This document shows, piece after piece, positions 16,800 to 24,229 of a stretch of 64,000 nt of DNA; the first letter of the stretch is position 1; each line of letters starts with the position of its first letter. Made by a program: the position numbers and the translations under genes. Where the stretch lies: the NCBI RefSeq assembly GCF_029961145.1, contig NZ_JASBRG010000007.1, forward strand, positions 119,897 to 183,896, written 5' to 3'. The notes under the pieces were generated by a model. The model made no database searches. It was given only the letters and a program-made list of their open reading frames with translations, and had not been told where the DNA came from. The DNA comes from Pinibacter soli. GTDB taxonomy: Bacteria; Bacteroidota; Bacteroidia; Chitinophagales; Chitinophagaceae.

Positions 16800-17867
16800 A
16801 TGGCAATTCCTAAATTTCCCAGTGTTCCCAACTCATTCCACGCTGAGTTAAAAAAGAGGATCAGTGAATATTTTGAAGAAGTGGGCAAATCACAGACGGG
16901 AAATTACAGCCTGTTTATGAAAGCGGTTATTTTGATGGTGAGTTTATCATTTGTATATATTCACCTTGTATTTTTTACTCCAAACGCTTTTTGGTGCATC
17001 ATTGAAAGTGCAGTAATGGGTTGCCTGATTTCGGCGATTGGTTTCAATGTAATGCACGACGGTGCCCACGGCAGTTTCAGCAAATACAAATGGGTAAATC
17101 ACATAGCAGCATTCTCTTTAAACATACTGGGTGGAAACAGCTTTATGTGGAACATGAAGCATAACGTTATTCACCACGCATTTACCAACGTTGATGGTGT
17201 AGATGATGATATCGATGCCCAACCCTGGTTGCGCATGAGTGCCACTCAAAAGAAATACAAGATGCACAAATACCAGCACTTATACTTTTGGTTCTTTTAT
17301 TCCTTGCTTTATTTCTTCTGGATCTTTGTTCTGGATTATCAAAAATATTTTAAATCAAAGGTGGGCACCATGCAATTGAAAAAGATGAGCCTATCTGATC
17401 ACCTTGTATTCTGGGGCTTTAAATTATTTCATGCTTTTCTGTTTATTGGTTTGCCTATTTACATGGTAGGTTTTACTGATTGGCTGATAAGTTTCCTCAT
17501 TGTTACATTGGTTGCCGGATTTGTATTGAGCATCGTGTTCCAATTGGCGCACACTGTTGAGCATACATCTTTCCCAATGCCAAATGAGAGCACCGGCAAA
17601 CTGGACGACGAGTGGGCAATTCACCAATTGAAAACAACCGCAAACTTTGCCACTAAAAATAAAGTGGTTAGCTGGCTGGTAGGTGGTCTGAACTTCCAAA
17701 TTGAGCACCACCTGTTTCCCAAAATTTCACACGTACATTATCCTGCAATCAGCAAGATCATCAAACAAGCTTGCGAAGAATATGGCATCAAATACATTGA
17801 ATACACCAAAGTTCGTTACGCAGTTGCTTCACACGTGTCGTTCTTAAGACATGTCGGAAGGGCGTAG
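16800..17867 (+). CDS. Membrane fatty acid (acyl-lipid/acyl-CoA) desaturase
   Basis: A 355-residue integral membrane diiron desaturase. The three histidine boxes are intact: HDGAH near residue 87, HNVIHH near 122, and QIEHH near 295 (GLNFQIEHHLFPKISHVHY). The QxxHH form of the third box is typical of front-end or delta-6-like desaturases. Four membrane helices are arranged in two pairs. A GTG precedes the ATG by one codon; the ATG is taken. It should introduce a double bond into membrane acyl chains, for example for fluidity control in the cold. A decayed IS element sits just behind the gene. Confidence 0.92.
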   Translation: MAIPKFPSVPNSFHAELKKRISEYFEEVGKSQTGNYSLFMKAVILMVSLSFVYIHLVFFTPNAFWCIIESAVMGCLISAIGFNVMHDGAHGSFSKYKWVNHIAAFSLNILGGNSFMWNMKHNVIHHAFTNVDGVDDDIDAQPWLRMSATQKKYKMHKYQHLYFWFFYSLLYFFWIFVLDYQKYFKSKVGTMQLKKMSLSDHLVFWGFKLFHAFLFIGLPIYMVGFTDWLISFLIVTLVAGFVLSIVFQLAHTVEHTSFPMPNESTGKLDDEWAIHQLKTTANFATKNKVVSWLVGGLNFQIEHHLFPKISHVHYPAISKIIKQACEEYGIKYIEYTKVRYAVASHVSFLRHVGRA

Positions 17868-17871
17868 AGAG

Positions 17872-17980
17872 AAATTGAAAATTGAAAGTTGAAAATTAGC
17901 CACTCCGTAGAGACGCATTGAATGAGTCTCCCATGTAAACACGAAGTGAAAATGTATAATTAAAGAGGCTGTCTCAAAAT
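17872..17980. repeat. Partial family A and H repeats and hairpin left arm before the IS
   Basis: ATTGAAAATTGAAAGTTGAA words at 17874-17897 have no partner arm nearby. A family H unit, GAGACGCATTGAATGAGTCTC, is at 17912-17932. The arm AAAGAGGCTGTCTCAAAA at 17962-17979 is complementary to 19151-19167 on the far side of the IS element. Confidence 0.6.
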
Positions 17981-17982
17981 AT

Positions 17983-19103
17983 TACACTGCCCCCAAAAAG
18001 TTAGACACTTTATGGGGGCATTTTTTATGATAAAAAGAAACAGCCGCAGTTTTGAGTTTAAGTTAAGCTGTGTAAAACAAATGAGTGAGCATTATCGCTC
18101 TGCAAAATCACTTGGGAAAGAATTCGGGATTGCTTATTCGTTATTTGAGACATGGTATAGAATATACGAGCACCATGGAGCATCAGGATTACTTCCTAGA
18201 ACGCCTTAGCTCACGAAGAAAACAAGCGCAAGCCATAATAGAGCTAAGGCATCAGTTTGACTTAAATATGCTGTTAGACTGTACAAAGATGGCGAGGAGT
18301 ACATTCTACTACTACCTTAAGAAAAATGACCGGCTAGACAATACGCTGAGACTAAAGGCGTGATCAAAGCTATTTTCAATGCCCATAAAGGACGGTATGG
18401 CTATCGCCGGGTTACCTGTCAGGTCAAAAAAAATGGATTAAACATAAACCACAAAACAGTCTATAGATTGATGAGTGAGTTAAAATTAAAGAGCTCAATA
18501 CGAGTTAAAAAATACAAGTCGTACAAAGGCACACAAGGAAAAATTGCTTGCAATGTTTTAGAAAGAAACTTTAAAGCAGAGAAACCTTTCCAGAAATGGG
18601 CAACAGATATCACAGAGTTCAGAGTTAAGGAAAAAAAGCTCTATCTGTCGCCGATAATTGATCTGTTTAACCAAGAGGTCATCAGCTATGAGCTAACTGA
18701 TAGGCCGCATTTTAAAGGAGTAATGGATATGCTCGAAACAGCATTAAAAAAAATAGATAAACCCACGGAGTTGGTTTTACATTCGGATCAGGGGTGGCAT
18801 TATCAAATGTTGAAGTATCAAAAGGTATTGAAACAAAATGGGATCATACAAAGCATGTCCAGAAAGGGAAACTGCCTGGATAACGCTGTAGTCGAAAACT
18901 TCTTTGGAACTCTTAAATCAGAATTATTTTACCAAAAACACTATGTATCCACAGAAGAGCTTAAAGAAGACATACATAACTATATTGAGTACTTTAATAA
19001 AGAAAGAATAAAGCTAAATTTAAATGGAATGAGCCCGATAGAATATCGAGCTCATTATAACAAATCAATAACTAAATTCGTCCAACTTTTTGGGGCCAGT
19101 TCA
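17983..19103 (+). mobile_element. IS3-family (IS150-like) insertion sequence, degenerate
   Basis: Imperfect terminal inverted repeats: the left end reads ACTGCCCCCAAAAAGTTAG (17986-18004), and the reverse complement of the right end reads ACTGGCCCCAAAAAGTTGG (19081-19099). In between lie a short OrfA and an OrfB with a complete DDE triad in several frames. At about 1.12 kb it is some 300 bp shorter than a typical IS150 element. The missing part corresponds to the middle of OrfA. No target-site duplication was recognised at these ends. Confidence 0.82.
18012..18209 (+). pseudogene. IS3-family OrfA, truncated
   Basis: A 65-codon frame with one helix-turn-helix of the IS150 InsJ type (FEFKLSCVKQMSEHYRSAKS, LGKEFGIAYSLFETWYRIYE), ending HHGASGLLPRTP. 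OrfA of this group normally has about 170 residues, with a second helix-turn-helix and a leucine-zipper region, both absent here. A likely true start is the ATG at 18027 (MIKRNSRS). Confidence 0.75.
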
Positions 19104-19199
19104 GTTTTCATCAATAGTAAAATCTTGTACGGGTTTTACACAGGGCAGCTTTTTCAGGCAGCCCTTTCATTTTTCAAGAAAAGAAGTCACCGCATTTGA
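18211..19199 (+). pseudogene. IS3-family OrfB transposase, frameshifted
   Basis: The N-terminal part (RRKQAQAIIELRHQF to STFYYYLKKNDR) is in one frame up to 18363. The remainder continues in another frame from a GTG at 18360, the two overlapping as GTGA. The catalytic domain is intact from GRYGYRR onward, with D83, D143 and E179 (counted from the GTG) in the D-60-D-35-E spacing of IS3 enzymes, and the contexts WATDITEF, LHSDQGWHY and NAVVENFFGTLKSE. The frame runs through the right inverted repeat into flanking DNA and ends inside the neighbouring hydrolase gene, so the C-terminus is not native. It is probably inactive. Confidence 0.8.
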
Positions 19200-19967
19200 A
19201 AATGCTTTTGTTTGCATCGTTGTATTATGAACGCCGGGCACTTCAACAAAAGTTGCACCGGGTATCAACTTCGCCAGTGCCTTGCCATCGCCGTTGTCTT
19301 TATCTTCATCACCACAAATTACCATCACTTTGTTTTTGCATTTGGCCAACTCTTCCTCGCTGGTGGAAGGCTGATATTTTTGAATCAGCGCCAGCACTTT
19401 GGTGTCAAGCCCTGTTTGTTTCGCAAATTTCATAAACCCTTCAAGCGAGGGAGCCAAAGTATCGCCATTCAATGCCCTGTAAAACAATATCCGCCTCGGC
19501 CATTGCGGATTTGTAAAGTCAGCGCCCATTCCACCCAGCACCACTTTGTCAACTCGTTTGTCTTTTACCATTAATCTGGTACTTATAATCGAGCCGCGGG
19601 AATAACCGATGAGGTGATAGAGATTGATGTGTAAATAATCGAGCAACCCCATTATGTCTTTCGCTTCTGCATCATTCATGTATGCACTGTCGTTTTTGGG
19701 CTTGTCCGACTTTCCATTTCCCCGCAGATCCATGATGATGAGCTTATAACCTTTCTGCAAGAGATCTGTATACAGTGCACTGCGTTTCCACGAATTTCCG
19801 TTTACCACAAATCCGTGAACCATCACTACAGGATAGCCGCTGCCGTGCACTTCGTAATAAATGCGGGTGCTGTCGAACGATTTAAAATAACCACTATCAA
19901 CTTTCTGAGCGAAGCTTGCAGAGAAAAGAAATAGCGTAAAGAATATTGCAGAGAAGATGGATTTCAT
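19167..19967 (-). CDS. Secreted alpha/beta hydrolase
   Basis: The frame is open to 20123, but its first 52 codons lie in a family L hairpin. The Met at 19967 starts a signal peptide (MKSIFSAIFFTLFLFSASFA), giving 266 residues. The nucleophile motif is GYSRGS with Ser123, the oxyanion segment is VMVHGFVVNGNSW, and the C-terminal His lies in PGVHNT. A cap region covers about 135-190. Substrate unknown: esterase, haloperoxidase-like or epoxide-hydrolase-like are all possible. The C-terminal codons overlap the run-out of the IS OrfB frame on the other strand. Confidence 0.82.
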   Translation of the reverse strand: MKSIFSAIFFTLFLFSASFAQKVDSGYFKSFDSTRIYYEVHGSGYPVVMVHGFVVNGNSWKRSALYTDLLQKGYKLIIMDLRGNGKSDKPKNDSAYMNDAEAKDIMGLLDYLHINLYHLIGYSRGSIISTRLMVKDKRVDKVVLGGMGADFTNPQWPRRILFYRALNGDTLAPSLEGFMKFAKQTGLDTKVLALIQKYQPSTSEEELAKCKNKVMVICGDEDKDNGDGKALAKLIPGATFVEVPGVHNTTMQTKAFSNAVTSFLEK

Positions 19968-19989
19968 AAAAGCAATTTTGAGGTAAGAG

Positions 19990-20169
19990 AAGGAACACAG
20001 ATTTTCACGATTGTGATGATTTGTTATGGTCTTTAATTGTTTGTCCAAGTCGCTGATTAATGATTTACTGTTGAAGTGTGCGACGCAACGAAGATCAATT
20101 TTTATTCTACAGCTGATCCCCAAAAAAATCTTACCAAATCATCGTAATCATGAAAATCTGCGTTCCTTC
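19990..20169. repeat. Hairpin with family L core (GTGCGACGCAA)
   Basis: Arms of about 34 nt (AGGAACACAGATTTTCACGA at the left, TCATGAAAATCTGCGTTCCT at the right). The loop carries GTTGAAGTGTGCGACGCAAC at 20070-20089. The same core, extended, occurs at 32201-32223 on the opposite strand, and in shorter form at 28391-28401. It lies between divergent genes. Confidence 0.85.
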
Positions 20170-20208
20170 AAGATACAGCATTCTATCGATTTTTCGTACA
20201 TTGTATTA

Positions 20209-20245
20209 CTAAGTGAGGCTTAGTGTCCTCAGTGTCTTAGTGTTG
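20209..20245. repeat. Single arm of a family F repeat
   Basis: TAAGTGAGGCTTAGTGTCCT and CAGTGTCTTAGTG words match the right arms at 55402-55441 and 63927-63966; no left arm is present here. Confidence 0.6.
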
Positions 20246-20251
20246 GAAAAA

Positions 20252-21727
20252 ATGCACTGCATCGAAACAAACACAAACCATTTTCAATTGAAAACACTAC
20301 CGTGCCTCTTGCTTGCCTTACTGCCACTCTTACTCAATGCCCAGCGAAGCAAATTCATTGATTCGCTTTTGGATAACCGGCTTATTCTTGTTCCAAAATA
20401 CACGCGGCCCACAGAAAGCAATGAAAGCCTGCTGCTGAAGATGAATTTTGGGCAGCCGGATATTCTAGATTCCACCGGAGTTTGGAAACTAAAAGATGCC
20501 CAGATATTATCCGTCGACCTGGTTTTTACAGACTATCCTTCTGCCCAGGATCTGAAACCTTTGAATAGAAAGCGGTACAATAATCTGCTGAATCTTATTC
20601 CTATCAATATTCATGACGGCAATATCAGTTGGCAAATGATCCGGCAATTGGATGGCAAAGACAAAGAGTCATCGCTCGGGCTTTTGCATGGCTGGGTAAT
20701 TAACTATCGTCCGAAGTTCAAACCAGAAGATACCGAAACGGAAATCGCCTATATTGACAGTGTAATTAAAAAGCTTAGCAAACGTGAGCCAATAGTGGAT
20801 AGTGTTTCTTCCGACAAGATCCGCCACTGGGATGTAATACATGGAAAAAATGCCAACGTGTACAGGGAATATGCAGGTAGACCGATAAAAATTATTACCG
20901 ATGATGAACGGTTGGTAAAAAAACTATTCTGGCCCAAGAAAGATACGCTTATCAGAATACCGACAGAGGTTGCCAGGAAGGAACAATTGTTGGTTTTTCC
21001 GCAGGAACGCGCCATTAAAAGTGATTCTGTCTTCTTGGTATTGAGTCCGTTTGTAGTGATTGCAAAAAATGACACCATAACGTATGGTGAGCGATCAATA
21101 ATCAGGGGAACAATTCCTTCCGTTTTAAACCGGGTTCCGATTACAGATGCGCTGGTTATTGCTGATGTTACGGGTAGCATGGCGAGGTACACCGGCCAAC
21201 TATTGTCGTGGTTGTCACTTCACGATGAAGACTCTTCTGTTAAATATCTTGTGTGTTTTAACGATGGGGGTATTAAAGCTGACAATCAGAAAAAGATCGG
21301 AGAGACGGGAGGCATTTACGGTCGTCAATACACAAACGTCTCCAATGCGGCGAATTTTATTAAAACCGTAATGAGGGGTGGAAATGGTGGCGACGAACCG
21401 GAGAACGATTGCGAAGCAGTCATCAAGGCAATCGAAATGTTTCCTGATTGTAACGATGTGGTTCTGTTGGCCGACAACTGGGCACCCATGCGCGACATTT
21501 CCCTTGCTAAAGAGATTCGCAAACCGGTGAAAGTTGTTATCTGCGGTGATAACATGATTGGTGTAAATCCCGATTGTATAACCGTTGCTTTACTTACCGG
21601 CGGATCGCTTCATTTTTTGAATGAAGATGTTGTGGATCTGACTTTGTTAAAAGAAGGAAAGCAAATGATGATCGGTGGAAAAATGTACAAATTCAACGGA
21701 CACAAAGTTGTGGAAGTAAAAAAGTGA
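20252..21727 (+). CDS. Secreted protein with VWA-like domain
   Basis: The frame opens at 20213 within a repeat arm; the Met at 20252 followed by a signal peptide (LKTLPCLLLALLPLLLNAQ) is preferred, giving 491 residues. Residues about 285-450 look like a von Willebrand factor A-type domain. It has a central strand ending DVTGSM (a variant MIDAS, DxTGS), the predicted fold continuing through YLVCFNDGG, and a later DVVLLADNWAPMRD segment. The N-terminal 280 residues are unrecognised. It is likely periplasmic or surface-exposed. A strong terminator follows, separating it from the Kdp locus. Confidence 0.7.
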   Translation: MHCIETNTNHFQLKTLPCLLLALLPLLLNAQRSKFIDSLLDNRLILVPKYTRPTESNESLLLKMNFGQPDILDSTGVWKLKDAQILSVDLVFTDYPSAQDLKPLNRKRYNNLLNLIPINIHDGNISWQMIRQLDGKDKESSLGLLHGWVINYRPKFKPEDTETEIAYIDSVIKKLSKREPIVDSVSSDKIRHWDVIHGKNANVYREYAGRPIKIITDDERLVKKLFWPKKDTLIRIPTEVARKEQLLVFPQERAIKSDSVFLVLSPFVVIAKNDTITYGERSIIRGTIPSVLNRVPITDALVIADVTGSMARYTGQLLSWLSLHDEDSSVKYLVCFNDGGIKADNQKKIGETGGIYGRQYTNVSNAANFIKTVMRGGNGGDEPENDCEAVIKAIEMFPDCNDVVLLADNWAPMRDISLAKEIRKPVKVVICGDNMIGVNPDCITVALLTGGSLHFLNEDVVDLTLLKEGKQMMIGGKMYKFNGHKVVEVKK

Positions 21728-21763
21728 CAGCATTAGTAAACTGTCAGGTTGAGCTTGTCGAAG

Positions 21764-21812
21764 CCCTTTCATTTTGATAATGACCCTTTCAAAATGAAAG
21801 GGTTTTCGTTTT
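21764..21812 (+). terminator. Intrinsic terminator after the VWA-like gene
   Basis: Perfect 14-bp arms CCCTTTCATTTTGA (21764-21777) and TCAAAATGAAAGGG (21789-21802), followed by TTTTCGTTTTTTG. The upstream words CAGGTTGAGCTTGTCGAA resemble a common intergenic repeat. The gene-free stretch 21728-22057 also holds the sigma-54 promoter and family I palindrome listed next. Confidence 0.92.
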
Positions 21813-21899
21813 TTGTCCTTGTGTCAAATTTTTATAAAATTTTCCCAAACCATTGTTCTCACTGCGTTCCATTCAGTTACACTCTGTTTTTATTTTCTG

Positions 21900-21915
21900 T
21901 GGCATTCGTTTGGCA
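21900..21915 (+). promoter_or_regulatory. Candidate sigma-54 promoter of the kdp operon
   Basis: TGGCATTCGTTTGGCA has the -24 GG (21901-21902) and -12 GC (21913-21914) exactly 10 nt apart and agrees with 9 of 12 fixed positions of TGGCACGnnnnTTGCW. It lies about 145 nt before the first small gene of the operon. The locus encodes a sigma-54 activator (32374-33717), which is why this match deserves weight. The activator binding sites are not recognised. Confidence 0.55.
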
Positions 21916-22009
21916 ATATAGGGTCAAACACTACACAATGAAAACGAATGGTCCTCCGAATGGGCAAATGCAAGTCACCCTTTTTTCAACGATTCACGAT
22001 TGTGCAAGG

Positions 22010-22028
22010 GGGCGAATGCGATTCGCCC
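22010..22028. repeat. Family I palindrome in the kdp leader
   Basis: GGGCGAAT and ATTCGCCC around GCG, followed by TAC. An identical 19-mer is at 32296-32314, upstream of the response regulator gene. In the leader RNA it would form a tight hairpin about 30 nt before the first start codon. Confidence 0.8.
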
Positions 22029-22057
22029 TACGTCTCGAATTTTAAATTAAACCCAAA

Positions 22058-22141
22058 ATGATCACATTATTATTATGTCTCGCAGGGCTTATTTGCTTCT
22101 ATATCTTTTTCAAATCCGTCGATTGGTTTGAAAACATTTAA
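22058..22141 (+). CDS. 27-residue membrane peptide upstream of kdpF
   Basis: The frame reads ITLLLCLAGLICFYIFFKSV after the Met and ends DWFENI. It is one hydrophobic helix with a charged end, 19 nt before kdpF and in the same direction. Position, size and helix suggest a small subunit or regulator of the Kdp complex. I cannot tie it to a named family, and such a short frame could arise by chance. Its placement between a candidate promoter and kdpF makes translation plausible. Confidence 0.5.
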   Translation: MITLLLCLAGLICFYIFFKSVDWFENI

Positions 22142-22160
22142 GCATCCTAAAACAGCTACT

Positions 22161-22238
22161 ATGAACACATTATTTGCTATCTCGATCATCGTATTTGTTT
22201 ACCTGGTGTATGTACTTGTAAAGCCAGAAAAGTTTTAA
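22161..22238 (+). CDS. kdpF: Potassium-transporting ATPase subunit KdpF
   Basis: A 25-residue single-helix peptide, NTLFAISIIVFVYLVYVLVK after the Met, ending PEKF. The YLVYxL core and the closing P-E-K-F match the KdpF family, which stabilises the KdpABC complex in the membrane. Its stop codon TAA is part of the first word of a family B hairpin that separates it from kdpA. Confidence 0.85.
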   Translation: MNTLFAISIIVFVYLVYVLVKPEKF

Positions 22239-22405
22239 TAACTGAATAACTGAGTAACTGAATAACAGAAGGTTCAAGTCGATGAACCTGTTTAATATTC
22301 AATTACGCTGTTATTCAACGGTAGAATAGATAAAAGTTTGCATTTCAAAAAAGCATCTTCAAAATTCAACAACTCAGTTATTCAGTTATTCAGTTACTCA
22401 GTTAT
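22236..22405. repeat. Family B inverted repeat between kdpF and kdpA
   Basis: Left arm AATAACTGAATAACTGAGTA, right arm of TCAGTTATTCAGTTACTCAG words. A small inner hairpin GGTTCAAGTCGATGAACC is at 22271-22288. It lies inside a single operon, which would place a large RNA structure between the two genes. Confidence 0.88.
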
Positions 22406-22418
22406 TAAAAATCTCACA

Positions 22419-24137
22419 ATGAACACAGAACTAGCAGGTGTGATAGTCACCTTTATCATAACCGTACTATTAGCAATACCGCTCGGCAGATACATTGCAA
22501 AAGTATTTGCGGGAGAAAGAACACTCACCGATTTCATGAACCCGGTTGAAAAATTCATTTATCGATTTTGCGGTATTGACCCTCAAAAAGAAATGAACTG
22601 GAAGGAGTTTTTAAAGGCATTGCTCACCATCAATATGTTGTGGCTTGTGTATGCTTTTTTCACGTTATTGTTCCAGGACAAATTGCCGCTCAACCCTGAT
22701 GGCAATCCGGCTCAAACACCAGATCTCGCGTTTAACACTGCGATCAGTTTCCTTGTAAACTGTGATCTGCAGCACTACTCAGGCGAATCCGGCGTTACAT
22801 ATCTTACACAACTGTTTGTTGTAACCTTCCTGCAATTTGTAAGTGCCGCGACAGGAATTGCCGCATTGGTAGGCGTTTTCAACGCTTTGAAAGAAAAGAC
22901 GACCAACAATCTCGGCAACTTCTGGCAAATATTCATCAAAACAATTACAAGAATATTACTGCCTATCAGCATTGTAATCGCAATCATTTTCATCTTTAAC
23001 GGAATGCCTTCGAGCTTTGCAGGAAAAGATACAATTGTAACGATGCAGGGTGATACTGTAGGAGTGTCACGCGGCCCTGTTGCTGGAATGGTTGCGATCA
23101 AACATCTCGGAACAAACGGTGGCGGCTGGTTCGGTGCCAACTCTGCGCACCCTTTGGAAAACCCTAACTACTTCACCGGCATGATCGAATTGATAGCACA
23201 AACTGTCATTCCGATAGCAATGCTGTTTGCAATGGGATTATACATTAAACGGAAAAAGTTTGCCTACGTAATATTTGGCATCATGACCATCGGCATGCTT
23301 TGTTTACTCGTGCCAACGATGGTCTCTGAAATCAGCGGCAGTCCGGCCATTTCAAAACTTGGCGTAAGTCAGCCAACCGGCGCAATGGAAGGAAAAGAAG
23401 TGCGCTTTGGCCCGGCTGCTTCCGGTTATTGGAGCATCATTACCACTGTTATTTCTACGGGTTCTGTCAACTCCATGCACGATAGCAGCATGCCGGTTTC
23501 CGGTTTGATGCAAATGCTCGGTATGATGATCAATGCATTTTATGGCGGGTGCGGCGTAGGTATTCTCAACTATTACATCTACATCATTATAGCGGTGTTT
23601 ATATCGGGATTAATGGTAGGCCGAACACCAGAATTGATGGGTCACAAAGTCGAAGCACGTGAAGTAAAGATCGCTGCACTAGTCACATTATTGTCTGCAT
23701 TCCTCATCAAAGGAGGCGCCGCATTGGCAGCATACTTCGTCGCACATCATGGTGATATGGCGTGGGCGGTTAAACCATCGGCTTGGCTGAACAACCCGTC
23801 GTATCATGGCTTCTCAGAAATGCTGTATGAATTCACTTCTGCCAATGCCAATAATGGCAGCGGTTTCGAGGGATTGGGCGATAACAATATTTTCTGGAAC
23901 GTGTCAACAGGCTTTGTTTTGATCCTTGCCAGGTTTCTTCCCATCATTGGCCCGGTCGCCATTGCAGGACTGTTGGCGAAAAAGAAATTTGTGCCCGAAT
24001 CCGCAGGAACATTAAAAACAGATTCACTCACATTCGGCATGATGACAATGGCAGTTATACTCATCATCAATGCGCTGTCGTATTTCCCGGCATTGGCGCT
24101 GGGACCGATAGCGGAAGCTTTGCGCGGAGCGAATTAA
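22419..24137 (+). CDS. kdpA: Potassium-transporting ATPase subunit A
   Basis: 572 residues from the ATG at 22419. The frame continues upstream to 22338 only through the family B repeat, so the first 27 codons are not real. KdpA is the K+-binding and channel-like subunit with four selectivity-filter-like loops; visible signatures are NTAISFLVNCDLQHYSGESG, GTNGGGWFGANSAHPLENP, GSVNSMHDSSMP and NNGSGFEGL. About ten membrane helices. It acts with KdpB, KdpC and KdpF in high-affinity K+ uptake. The stop TAA lies in the first word of a family C repeat. Confidence 0.97.
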   Translation: MNTELAGVIVTFIITVLLAIPLGRYIAKVFAGERTLTDFMNPVEKFIYRFCGIDPQKEMNWKEFLKALLTINMLWLVYAFFTLLFQDKLPLNPDGNPAQTPDLAFNTAISFLVNCDLQHYSGESGVTYLTQLFVVTFLQFVSAATGIAALVGVFNALKEKTTNNLGNFWQIFIKTITRILLPISIVIAIIFIFNGMPSSFAGKDTIVTMQGDTVGVSRGPVAGMVAIKHLGTNGGGWFGANSAHPLENPNYFTGMIELIAQTVIPIAMLFAMGLYIKRKKFAYVIFGIMTIGMLCLLVPTMVSEISGSPAISKLGVSQPTGAMEGKEVRFGPAASGYWSIITTVISTGSVNSMHDSSMPVSGLMQMLGMMINAFYGGCGVGILNYYIYIIIAVFISGLMVGRTPELMGHKVEAREVKIAALVTLLSAFLIKGGAALAAYFVAHHGDMAWAVKPSAWLNNPSYHGFSEMLYEFTSANANNGSGFEGLGDNNIFWNVSTGFVLILARFLPIIGPVAIAGLLAKKKFVPESAGTLKTDSLTFGMMTMAVILIINALSYFPALALGPIAEALRGAN

Positions 24138-24229
24138 TAATTAATAATGAATAATTAATACGCTACACTCAAGCAATAATCGACCATATTTTTTATGCCA
24201 CACCTATTAATTCTTAATTATTAATTGAA
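24132..24229. repeat. Family C inverted repeat between kdpA and kdpB
   Basis: Left arm AATTAATAATTAATAATGAA, right arm ATTAATTCTTAATTATTAAT. The left arm supplies the kdpA stop codon; the right arm ends directly before the kdpB ATG at 24230. Confidence 0.88.

Noticed and set aside
19141-19168. GGGCAGC...GCAGCCC as a terminator of the hydrolase gene
   Set aside because: The arms pair only with a central mismatch and no U-run follows on the minus strand; the pairing with 17962-17979 across the IS is stronger.
19167-20123. Longer alpha/beta hydrolase starting at 20123
   Set aside because: The extra 52 codons fall in a hairpin repeat, while an internal Met at 19967 begins a standard signal peptide.
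21749-22045. 98-codon frame in the kdp leader
   Set aside because: It runs through a terminator, the candidate sigma-54 promoter and a palindrome; composition is not protein-like.
22338-22418. Extended kdpA start
   Set aside because: The 27 extra codons are read from the family B repeat; the KdpA N-terminus begins at MNTELAGV.
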